From positions 1 to 64,000 of the forward strand of contig JAGVSM010002416.1 in NCBI GenBank assembly GCA_022494885.1: a stretch of DNA of 64,000 bases, in the 5' to 3' direction. The DNA comes from Micrasema longulum. Its lineage: Eukaryota > Arthropoda > Insecta > Trichoptera > Brachycentridae. Positions 54,641 to 64,000 of the stretch are shown one piece after another. The translations under genes were made by a program, and so were the position numbers. The notes beneath the pieces were generated by a model. It made no database searches. It saw only the letters and a program-made list of their open reading frames with translations, and was not told the origin of the DNA. Numbering within the stretch: position 1 is the stretch's first letter; the number at the start of each line of letters is the position of its first letter.

Positions 54641-55083
54641 TTTTTTTTAAAGGAATAACCCGCTAAGCCTTTATTTTGAGGCTTGTGGGATAGCAGGTGG
54701 GATAGAGGGGATATGGAAGAAGGTAATTAAAAATACACCTCAACACCCAGACCAATTGAAAAAAGAATCTTTCTTGATTTTTTTTTTTGCAACTGGCGGG
54801 AATCGAACCCGCGACGCCAGTTTCACAGGCGCCACGGCGCCTGTCATGTCAATGGGAAGTTAACAGAGTTATCTTCAACTATCTATAAAGAAAACCCGAT
54901 ATGTTTTTAAGAAAATGAGTATATTTGCATCAACATTTAAAATATCTTCGTCGGTAACCTATACTTGAACATTTTTAGAAGAAAACAATGTATGCGTATT
55001 CTGATTTTCATACAGAAAACTTAATTTTACTTTGTAGATAAAATTGAAGATAAATGTTAACTTCTCATTGTAATCGGGGCCCA
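54628..55083. mobile_element. MITE M1 copy split by a tRNA-derived insertion
   Basis: GGGGCCCCGATTAC (54628-54641) continues after the insert with TCAATGGGAAGTTAACAGAG (~54849), and the right end CTCATTGTAATCGGGGCCCA closes at about 55083. Without the insert the order matches the other M1 copies. Confidence 0.8.
54642..54848 (-). mobile_element. tRNA-derived SINE-like insert in MITE M1
   Basis: In minus orientation: CAGGCGCCGTGGCGCCTGTG, then CTGGCGTCGCGGGTTCGATT with a perfect B box (GGTTCGATTCC), then a T/A-run and a GGGTATTCC-free body ending in a T-rich stretch at 54642. AGGCGCC AC GGCGCCT (about 54826-54841) forms a short hairpin. It is a different family from S1 and S2. Confidence 0.6.
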
Positions 55084-55499
55084 GGGGTAATATGATGTTA
55101 TATTTGTTAAAAATGTATTAAATATTTATTCGTGAATCTACACTATATTCTGACACCCATTAACCCCCAACGATATAAATAAAAAGCCTTAGCACCGTGC
55201 TGGGTTGTTGCGTATATTAGTTTTTCATTTTATTTTATTTTCACATTTAGTTTATATATTACTCGTCGACCTGATAACTAATTTTTTATCCTATTACCCA
55301 CAACATTTTACTAATTATAATCAAATACAACTTTAGATACATTAGCAATCATTGCGAAATCAATAAATAAAAATATACCTACCTACATGAGAACATAATT
55401 AAAAAACCTATGCAGTAATTATTCAAAGCATATTTTTATTATTATTGGGTGAGGACAAGATACTCAGAATATGAATAAGAAATGGAATATCAATATTGG

Positions 55500-55700
55500 A
55501 GAAGTTGGATAGGAACTCGGAATAACAATTATTTATGGGGCATGCAAAAATATGTAACATGGTTTAACTCTTCCCCCACACGCTGACATTTGCACATCGC
55601 AGAGTCCTGTACATGGAATCTGAAGAAGTGAAAACCACTGCAGCAGTGCCCAACGTGCATTCTACATATTTCTAGTGTGTGTCTCAAACTTATTCAGAAT
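55500..55700 (-). pseudogene. LINE C-terminal zinc-knuckle fragment
   Basis: The minus-strand frame reads FRFHVQDSAMCKCQRVGEEL, then NHVTYFCMPHK, then stop at about 55537. The C-x-C ... H ... C pattern (CKCQ, NHV, FC) is the C-terminal knuckle of R1/jockey-type LINEs. Nothing else of the element is preserved. Confidence 0.6.
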
Positions 55701-56039
55701 CACTTTGGAAGGAAAAGATGTCTTTTCCTATGTCGATTTCGTTTTCGTTTTCGTGTAATGTAACAAAACCGACTAAATAAACTTAACCACCAATATTAAG
55801 TAAAGCAAGCAAAGAGTACGCACTTAACAAACTTTTTATTTCAATATTTTTTTTTAATGAAAAAACTCACAAAAAGTACAATATTATAAAAATACGACAT
55901 TTTCGGAAACAAATTAAAATGTTTTTGGTAGGTAAACAATATTAAAAGCATAAAAAAAGCAATAAAACCTGTTGTTGTTCTGAGTACTCGTGATTGGTAT
56001 ACTAGTAAAGAGTACGCCCAACCATTTCTTTGTAAAATG

Positions 56040-56890
56040 TAAGAGTACGCATTTAACACAATGTTCATTTGTCTTACATAAATCACAATTAAATGCTCCA
56101 AAACCAATGTTGTCAGTGCACTAATTGTCCCAACACGTTTTACTCCTTGAACACTGGATCCAATCCACTTTCGGTGGCTCAACGTATACTTCTTTGCAAA
56201 GAAAGGAACGGAATACTTGTTGGCTTGTTTGGTCATCACTTATTGGTCTACCATCAGTTTTTGGTTTATTCCCTGCTTTCTTTGATTTTACTAGTAATTT
56301 TTCTGATTTTTCTTTCTTCTTTTCTTCTTCCTTTTTGTATCTTCCAATATTGTTTTTTGTTAGGAGAACTCTTAAGTACTTCAGAACATTTCTATTTTGT
56401 TTTCTTGCATTGAAGATTTTGGTAGTCGGTGAATTTCAGATGGTAGCAAATAAGCTAAACCAGCTGAACATACTTTGCTTTATAAATACATATAACATAT
56501 GTTTCTTGATTGTTATTTTGAGTCATATTCATTGATGGCAATAGAGTTGATTGTGCTGGCAAATTCGTTACTTCTGATGGAGCAAAGTCAATATCACTAA
56601 AAACATTGTCATTGTTAGGCCATATCCCACAAATTTTACAGGCTTTTTTAGCCTTTCCTACAAATGCCACCTTAGAGTACGCAGAACCAAATATTTAAGC
56701 TATTTGGAATTATGTGATGTTACGGCCAGGATTAGTGACTTCCCAGTTATCACAAGCTACAGCATACGTTATATCAAGAGCCTAAAAAATCCCGTATCAA
56801 GACTGCAGTTTATGAGAAGTATGTGGTGACAAGCTCAAAAGAACAATTCCAAATTCTCGAGCCAATTTAATAGCGGCTAAATTTAAATAT
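56040..56890 (-). pseudogene. Pogo/Tigger-type transposase, C-terminal half, with stops
   Basis: Translating the minus strand gives DKHSLYLNLAAIKLAREFG, IVLLSLSPHTSHKLQS, stop, YGIF, stop, ALDITYAVACDNWEVTNPGR, and GSAYSKVAFVGKAKKACKIC, GIWPNNDNVFSDIDFAPSEV, TNLP. These are the later part of the DDE_1 domain (the IVLLS.PPHTSHKLQPLD block) and the GI.P.N..VF...DFAPSEVT block of pogo-like transposases. Further on (56210-56050), LCKEVYVEPPKVDWIQC and FGAFNCDLC give the C-terminal PHD-like finger (C...W.QC...F.CD.C). At least five in-frame stops and a frame change; inactive. Confidence 0.85.
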
Positions 56891-57099
56891 AACGAGTGTT
56901 TGTCTTAAATTGAGGAAACAGGTATTTCTTTAGTGGGGTGGACCATTTAATAAAATTTTAAGTCATTATAAGATTAATTTAGAGTTCATGTACCCTGAAT
57001 CAGACACAAGCAGTATAGAATCCTGGTTGAGTCGATAATTTGTTTCCATGGATTTTAGCCGGAAGAATCACATATAAGTATATACTGGCTAATTTTGGT

Positions 57100-57980
57100 T
57101 TTGTGAGGTTGCCACGCCTGACGGAACATTTTTTTTTTTTTAAGTCAATTAACAGCCTTAAGTTAGCCCTAATGGATTGGCATTTATGGGTAATACTTAA
57201 TTTAAACAGTCTAAAAACCTACTTAAATTTACAAAATGTCTAATCAACAAAAGGTATAAATATGGTATAATCTAGGCGGAAATGGCAAATGTGACATAAT
57301 TATTTGTTTGGCTACACTGATTTTCCCCCGCACTCTTCTCTTTGCTTTTTTGACGAGTTATATCCGCACGCATTTCGAACTGTTAAAAAGTATTTTCACT
57401 ATTCACCGTAAAAGTTATTGTAAGTTCACCTTTAATCGCATAACGTCACAAACATTTTATCATCCATCACCGTTCATCATCATCTACCGCCTCCAGACGA
57501 AATTTGTGTGCCAGTTGTGTTCCGAATCACTAATTTCCCCGATCGCCGACAAGGAAGAGGACTCAACACCAGGTTAGTCAGTGTTATTACATGTTAATTT
57601 TCTCTGGTCTGAGTACATATTTAATAGTTTGTTGGATGCATCCACTAGCTCATATTGTCAGTTTGGAGAATTAATTCACCATCCGCTTTCATAAATTTAT
57701 TTTTAAAACTCAAAAGTGAATATATTTACACAATTCACCAAATCCTCTGGTAAGTAATTCAGTATTTAAACAATCTGCTTTTTTTTTCAATTTTAGTCAT
57801 CAATTTGACGACATAAATAAAATTATTTATAAAATGACATCCAGTAACAAAAACAAATATACTTAAAAATAGTTAAATGATTACTAAACAAACGAAAAAA
57901 ACTTACTTTTGCGATAATAGTCATAGTCTTTTAACAGATTATTTGTTTTTATCGATTTTAATACCAAAACCACCAAAAAA
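57100..57980. other. AT-rich interior of the pogo-like element, nothing coding recognised
   Basis: Expected to have held the N-terminal DNA-binding part of the transposase, but no helix-turn-helix pattern could be read. An 89-codon plus-strand frame (57308-57577) shows no domain. Confidence 0.4.
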
Positions 57981-58493
57981 CATTAAATGGTTTTTATAAA
58001 AAATATATATTTCAAGAAAATATAAAAATATATATTCGCGATGCGTACTCTTTGAAAATGCGTATTCTTGGCTTGCTTTGTCCTATTGTAACGGTACAAC
58101 GGTAGGTACCGTTTATCTTTTGTATGGCTGTTATTTATATTCTTGTATAGCCTAGTAAAACAAAGCAACAAAAAATAAGAAACGTCAAATAACATCAAAT
58201 GTCAAAATAATTATCGTAATCGAGAGTGGAGACCAAAACAATTTAAGAATTCGAGACTTATATATTTAAGGTAATGTTATATTTTTACTTTAAATCACTT
58301 AATTTTTAAAAAGAATACAGAATAAGAACCTAATGATTCCAAATCTTCTATCTATATTATAAAAGGCAATGTTCGAATGGTTGTCCTCGGTGGACTGAAT
58401 AACTGCCGGATTGATTTACGTGCGGTTTCCAAATAAATGTACGTCTTTGCCACGAGAAGGTTAAAAGCTCATAAAATCTTTAATTTATTAAGT

Positions 58494-60676
58494 ACCGTCA
58501 AACGTGACAATTTTGCCCAGTTTTATCAAACTTTTACAATATCATAAATTTTTTGTATGGAACTACTCCTATCCATTTTGTTGAATATTGATACAAATTA
58601 TTCTAAGCATTTTTACAAGTACACAACGTTTGCTTTTCTTTTATTTATGCAATTTTTGAAGACAAAACACACTTGGTCATTAACTGTTATTTTAGGTTTC
58701 ATGGTCCTTATAATACGGTTTATTATTACTTTTTGGGCGAAAAATACTGTTTATGTTTAAACAATAGCATCATTGAGGCATCACCACTATAAAATCAATG
58801 CAAAAAACAGGTGAGCAACATTGTCAACTATTTCCTCAATTTTTCTATACAATACGGATTTGTGTGCCAGGATTGGCACATCACTGAATTTTCAAGTCTC
58901 AAAATCTGTTGATTCATCAACTGAATAGACATCAGAGTCTGTTGTGTCCGTGTCGCTATGAATTTTTTTTCAATATTCTCCTTTGTAAGGTGTAGGTACC
59001 TTTTGATCCTGATGGCAGAAAAAAATCGGATGGATTGCTATCCAGTTGCTGTGTGGTATAAAAAGTTTTGATGAATAACCGGCTTGTCATTTTCGGCGTG
59101 TATTTGAATTGAAACCCCCATCAGATTTTTTAATCTTATTTGTTAAATCTTTGGCAAAAATCTGATTTATGGGCCAGTTTGAACAAAACATCCGTTTACC
59201 TCGTTTAAAATCATGCTTTTGTCACTTATTTTATTTTCTTTTATATTTTTTTTCTTTGCATCAGCTGATGTCTTTTTTTCATTTATCTGGTTTTTGTCTT
59301 GGATAATGTCTTTTCAAAGTAGTATGTAGCGACAACCCTAGAAGTGGGCAAAATTGACAAAATACTAGCTAAGAAATCTAAGGCAATTTTGCCCACTTAA
59401 ATATCTATTGTGTTTGTTCAGTTGTTATTATTTATGGAATGAAATATATAAAACTTACTTGCCCCGTTTCAACACAAACTCCTCAACTACAAAAGTTTTG
59501 ACACTATTTATAGATGTACAAAAACAGACCTTCAAGTTTAACTTCAAATTTCAAGTGATCAACTGAAACTAGCGGCAAACTGGATATTTAGTTTTGCCAT
59601 GGAACTATCAAAATGTACTGACCAAATGTATTATTATTATGGATAACTTATATATCGCCATTTTCGTAATAAAATACCTCAAGGGCGCTTTACATAGTGA
59701 ATCTATTGTTAAATTAATTTAATTGAAGCTTTTAAATTTGTAATTTAATTAAAACAATTTATTTTGTTGTCACATGCTACTTTCACAGCCTCGCACCTCT
59801 GCTGGGAGAGCATTCCATGCCATAGGGCCTGCGACCGCAAATGCGCGTTCACTAAATTTAGTGCTGTGTTTGCGTAGAGGTATAATAACTTTTCCTCTCG
59901 CCGTAGACGTAGCTGATCTAAGCGTGAGACGCCTGTCAGCTAGTTCATCTGGAATGCATGGTTCCCTTAGATATTCCGGAGCAGAGTTGTGCAGTGACTT
60001 ATACATAAGCCAACAGAGTTTGTATTCGACCCTCTGTGGAAAACGTAGCCAGTGTAGTTCCCGAAGTAGTGGAGTGATATGACTGAACTTAGAGATTCCG
60101 AAAATAAGTCTTTGCTGCGGCATTCAATACAGATTGTAGGCGAGTCATTTTATTTATTGGTAGACCTGCATAGATACCATTACAATAATCGACTCTAGAC
60201 ACTACAAACGCATTTATTAATTGACGGGCGGCATCAACCGGCAAATTTTTGCGTATGCATTTAATTTGTCTCAGCTGGTAGAAGCATGAACTTATCGTTC
60301 TACTAATTTGAGCCTCAAGAGATAGGTCAGAATTGAGTAAAACTCCCAGTAGTTTAACGGTGGGAAAAGCGGTACTCCCTACATTGGGTAGAGCCGTATC
60401 CTGGATCAAATTCTGTCGTCTGGCTGAAGCCACCCACAGTTGTTCAGTTTTTGATGGGTTTAATGTGAGTCTGTTTTCAGCCATCCAGATTCCTATTTTC
60501 TTGATGCATCCATCAATTAAATTGACAAGCACACTCTCTCGCCTGGTTTGCAATAAAAATAAATCTGCGTGTGTAATTTAAATGTAATTCTAATGATACC
60601 AGTAACTTTTCTTACTTTAATACATGATTTTGTTAAGGATTTCGGCAGTGGGCAAAATTGTCATGTTTGACGGTAC
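58494..60676. mobile_element. TA-flanked DNA transposon nested in the Helentron-like copy
   Basis: CCGTCAAACGTGACAATTTT at the left and the complement of the right end, CCGTCAAACATGACAATTTT, match over about 25 bp and continue to GCCCA/C. Both are flanked by TA. Copy 1 shows the empty site (TTATTAAGTATAAAAAAAAT at ~48113). TA duplication and ~25-bp ends suggest a Tc1/mariner-type element. Related words (GTGGGCAAAATTGACAAAAT, GGCAATTTTGCCCACTTAAA) recur inside at 59345-59400. No transposase frame seen. Confidence 0.8.
59770..60560 (-). pseudogene. L2/CR1-like LINE reverse-transcriptase fragment (frameshifted)
   Basis: The first frame (60553-60089) reads IGIWMAENRLTLNPSKTEQL, then VKLLGVLLNSDLSLEAQIS, then FVVSRVDYCNGIYAGLP, then LQSVLNAAAK. 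The second (60123-59770) reads FSHITPLLRELHWLRFPQRV, EYKLCWLMYKSLHNSAPEYL, and RAFAVAGPMAWNALPAEVR. This is the region following the catalytic box in L2/CR1 LINEs. A single frame change near 60105 breaks the NAAA-RLIF junction. The fragment lies wholly within the TA-flanked transposon. Confidence 0.88.
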
Positions 60677-62499
60677 AAAAAAAGTTAGAAGCGTAAATGT
60701 TTTCTTTATCCATCACCAGGGTTGCATTAGCCGAGAATTGAGATACCAAAAAATGGATGGAGGTTATTTTTTTGTGTATATGAAAAGCTGTTTTTTTTTA
60801 TGTTTACAAACAACATTAATTTTTTATGGATCACACTCAGATTTTTTCCTTAAATTCCTTATAATTTATATTTATTTATTTCTTTTTATTGGATTTTTGG
60901 TAATACTAAAACAATATTTACTGACATTTGATAATTTTTTGAAAATTCCATTCCTTCATTTGAAAATTAATTATGTGAAGTTTTGGAATTCTACCATAAA
61001 CAAGTACTTAGGTACCTACTTAAATTCAATATTTAAAAATATCACACATAAACAAGTACCTATGTACCTACTTTTCTTTATTTTATGTAAATCGACATCT
61101 TTCTAATTATTCAGTAATTTTTGTTTTCAATGGATCACATATGTCATGCACATAATAACGGCAGGAAAAATTGCTATTTTTAAAATAAGCATTTCATCAA
61201 CGCAGTTATGACAATAAGAAATTCTATAATCTGGATTAAATAATATACGATGCAATATGACGTAAATATTCATTTGATTTGTATATATTTTTGGATTCAG
61301 AAAGCATTTAAAATATTTTACAGTAAAAAATGCTATTTACATAGAAGCATTCAAAATTACTAAATTATTTCAAGCATCAGCTTGAATTTGTTTTTATTGA
61401 AAAATTACCAAGTTGAAATAAGGAATACGTAAAACAAATGAAAACGAACACAACGAAAAGTTACACCATCTTTTTTACGTTTATCCGAATGATTTTTACC
61501 CGCTTTCACGACACAACCAAGCATTTCGGTTTTGAATTAAATTTCAAGCTCACATCAAAATCCGGCTGGCGGTCAAAGAACGACTAAATACGCGTAGGGC
61601 AGGACTAAGCGTTTGGGCATGAGTTAAGTGTCATCATTTTTAGGGTTCCGGGTGCATATATGTGTATGTTAATAGGTCGATGGTTTTATTTAAGAACACT
61701 GAAACTGTTTTTATAGTTAAATAAAAGCATTATGAAGTATAGTTTTGTTAGTATATTCAATAATGTTTAATCTTAAGAGGAAACGCAGTTTGACTTTTCT
61801 CCGTACAAACGTATTCACGTATTTTCTATCTGGATTATGGCACTAGAGCAATGGTTTTTTTACACACTATAGATATTTACCATTAACTGTCCCTATTGTT
61901 TAGTTTTTTGAAAAATTGTTTGTTATGGGAACTAGAACCTCCCAAAAACCAGTAACAAACACAGTTTTATCTACTGTCTTTGGGCACACGGTATACAAAT
62001 ACCTATAACTATTTTTGAAAAGGTAAAACGAGTTGATACGAAAAATAATATTCTGGTACTCTGTCTAAAAAAATAATAAAATCGGTTCAGTATTTAGGTG
62101 CGGAAAACGGGACAACGAAACATTGATTTTGTCTATTCTAACAAAAGGTCTGACATGCAGTTGTCTTTTTCCCACAGTATCAGGGAAGCATCTGCAAGAC
62201 AGCGACAGGAAAATAATATTCGAAAACCTATTTATCAAAATTATAAAGGATATGTGTTTGCCATTTTTTGTATGGACTAAGTCCGCTAATAAATAAATAA
62301 ATAATAATACAAAAGTTCTGTACTCACAATTTATGTAAACCGAAACACAAAAATAATAATGAACACTTACATATCTAATTTGGACTAATTACAATAATTG
62401 ATATTAAACATTCAATTGTGTTTATTTAATCTATATACAAGTATGTACTCAAATCTAGCAATAGCAAAGCATTGCCGGGTTTTGCTCTTATTATATAAA

Positions 62500-63660
62500 T
62501 TGTAGATTGTTGCATTAGTTAACATGTTTTATAAATTCTTTCTTGAATGCTTCAATTCCATTGGATTTTTCCCTTTATCAAAGTCTTTACCTTTATCAAA
62601 TTCTGACATAACACGCTGCTTAACTTTATAAAGTATGTTTAGAGTTGATAAGTTCATATTAGTGTGGCTGCCTCCATTAGTTTATTCTCAAGTCTGGATA
62701 TTTTATGGTGAATTAAATCACTGAAATGAAACAAAAAACTCCTTCTGACCTTTTGTGATGCAAAAAATAAAGTGCATTCCTTTTGTATGTGATTTTTTTG
62801 TTATTATTGTTTTATATGGTAGTATAGTACCGTGAAAGTGGTTTTTGTTTTCTAATTTCATTTAGTAAAAAACAAACTTGTTTACATAGGTACTTTGACA
62901 TTGTAAAATATGTAGGTTAGCAGACATAGAAACATAAACCCAGGCCCGGAGGCAGAAGTAAGTGTTTTAACGCCTTGGGCAACAAAGAAAACTGCGCCGT
63001 TATAAATTTAATTTTGGGTACTGATTTTACCACACGAACATATGTTAGTAAGAATGTGCATCTGTGCATTTTTATTTGTATCGCAGATTAAATTTTAATA
63101 GATTAACGTAAATTTGATTTGATCAGCTTTTTTTGGCCAGGGCCCATCCATATGTAATTAATACTTAATACTCTATTTTCGCTATTCTATTATGGCTGTT
63201 TTTAACCAAGAACCTGTCGAGCTCGGGCCCCCCCTGAAGACTCCGGACCCATGACGGCCATGTTTGCTATGATAATATGTCAATAACCACTTTTAAAAAT
63301 AAACCTAGACAACAAATTAGTTTCATAAAATACTAATAATAAAGTTCAACGGCCCTCCGAAGGTTTGGGGTCCTAGGCCAGGGCTTACAGTGCCTATAGT
63401 GGTAATGCGACCCTGTACGTGCTTACAACTAGTCAAAATTGTCCCATAAACAAGAAACAAATTATTGAAAGATCTTTTAGACGCTGTTAGAAATAATAGT
63501 AAAAAATATGTACAGTTTACAATCTCATTGATTTGCAAATTTTAAAGTTTAAGCTATGATAAGTAAATTGTATTTGAAAATATAAATTGGGTAGTAGACT
63601 CCTTTGAGAGAACAATATTTAATACAAGTATTTTTCTCATAATGATCTAAATTAACCCTG
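62500..63660. other. AT-rich DNA, no gene recognised
   Basis: No conserved frame or known repeat family was recognised. A slightly GC-richer stretch near 63200-63260 (CCTGTCGAGCTCGGGCCCCC) and an inverse-like segment at 63340-63380 (CGGCCCTCCGAAGGTTTGGG) are unexplained. Confidence 0.45.
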
Positions 63661-63664
63661 CACT

Positions 63665-64000
63665 TATAGAATTAAGAATAGTCCTGAAGGAGCGTAGAAT
63701 CATATTTGAATACATCGGACTGTGTCCAAAAATTCCCCTACTATGCCCCACTTTCCCCACGCGCATTCGTGATGTCGCCGCGTAATGTAGCACGATGGGA
63801 AAAAATATAATCATAACACAAAATTTAATGTAAGGTAAAAAAAAAGAAACCTGTTAATTTCTCTAAAATGTTATTGTGCATGCCGAAATATTGATTGACA
63901 CAACAGAGTAGATAAGTAAAGAGTCATTTAATAAGAGTAATTGAATTAATGAACTTTGAACTTATAATATAAAACAAATTTTATTTTACATTAAACGGAT
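63665..64000. mobile_element. hAT-like element H1, left part, cut by the window edge
   Basis: TATAGAATTAAGAATAGTCC at 63665, then GGAGCGTAGAATCATATTTG, ACATCGGACTGTGTCCAAAA, GTTGTTGT-free body and TTGATTGACACAACAGAGTA, collinear with 8297-8570. It continues past 64000. Confidence 0.8.

Larger units (their letters stand above)
55802..58080 (-). mobile_element. Decayed DNA transposon carrying pogo-like transposase remnants
   Basis: Left AAAGCAAGCAAAGAGTACGC (55802) and the complement of the right end CAAAGCAAGCCAAGAATACG (58080) form inverted ends of about 20 bp. Between them lies a minus-strand transposase relic (56040-56890). The word AGAGTACGC recurs at 55813, 56009, 56042 and 56674, and inverted at 58043. 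No clean target duplication was recognised, so the boundaries are tentative. Confidence 0.6.
58355..62496 (+). mobile_element. Helentron-like non-autonomous element, copy 2, with nested insertion
   Basis: Collinear with copy 1. The left end is AAAAGGCAATGTTCGAATGG, then GAATAACTGCCGGATTGATT and TGTACGTCTTTGCCACGAGA. After the insertion (58494-60676) it resumes with AGCGTAAATGTTTTCTTTAT and CATCACCAGGGTTGCATTAG. The shared middle has GTTTAATCTTAAGAGGAAAC and TAACAAAAGGTCTGACATGC. The right end is AGCAATAGCAAAGCATTGCC, then GGGTTTTGC. No helicase/replicase coding sequence is visible. Confidence 0.72.

Noticed and set aside
55841..56239. 132-codon minus-strand frame as a membrane protein
   Set aside because: The neighbouring frame reads the PHD-like finger of a pogo-like transposase (DWIQC, FNCDLC), so this hydrophobic frame is an out-of-frame reading.
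57308..57577. 89-codon plus-strand frame
   Set aside because: No recognisable domain; lies inside a decayed transposon on the opposite strand.

Overview
The window is an AT-rich stretch of animal nuclear DNA, most likely from an insect. The evidence is four ecdysteroid-kinase-like (EcKL / CHK-kinase-like) loci with phase-0 spliceosomal introns, an insect-style TCAGT initiator, tRNA-derived SINEs, Helentron-like elements, and pogo, mariner and hAT-type DNA transposons. I cannot name the species; a beetle or a moth/butterfly would fit. There is no sign of bacterial organisation, and frames opened by GTG or TTG were re-examined for ATG starts.

Layout. Bases 1-3740 are a tandem satellite with a ~138-bp monomer, running off the left edge and built partly from an 8-monomer higher-order unit. 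From 3.7 to 15.7 kb there is no gene, only SINEs, a hAT-like element that split a SINE, a 2.6-kb element with 42-bp inverted ends containing a second foldback, and LINE tails. A minus-strand EcKL locus (15744-19396) has two frameshifts and is probably a pseudogene. From 20 to 28.6 kb come foldback elements, LINE fragments and a fragment of an FP25-like retroelement domain.

Three plus-strand EcKL loci follow, separated by TE-rich DNA: an orphan first exon (28933-29730), an intact two-exon gene (39051-41498, 409 aa) and a second intact gene (50371-52593, 408 aa). All four loci share the same intron position, between the HGD catalytic loop and the DWQ metal-binding motif, so they are tandem duplicates. 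The orphan exon has no DWQ exon before the next gene. The second intact gene carries, in its intron, a decayed duplicate of the start of its own second exon.

The right side holds two Helentron-like copies (about 47978-50030 and 58355-62496) plus a fragment. The second contains a TA-flanked 2.2-kb DNA transposon which in turn contains an L2/CR1-like LINE fragment. A decayed pogo-like transposase lies at about 56.0-56.9 kb. The only convincing host functions are the EcKL proteins, predicted small-molecule kinases that phosphorylate ecdysteroids or plant and other xenobiotic alcohols. The rest is mobile or repetitive DNA. All repeat boundaries and family names come from reading by eye and were not checked against a library.
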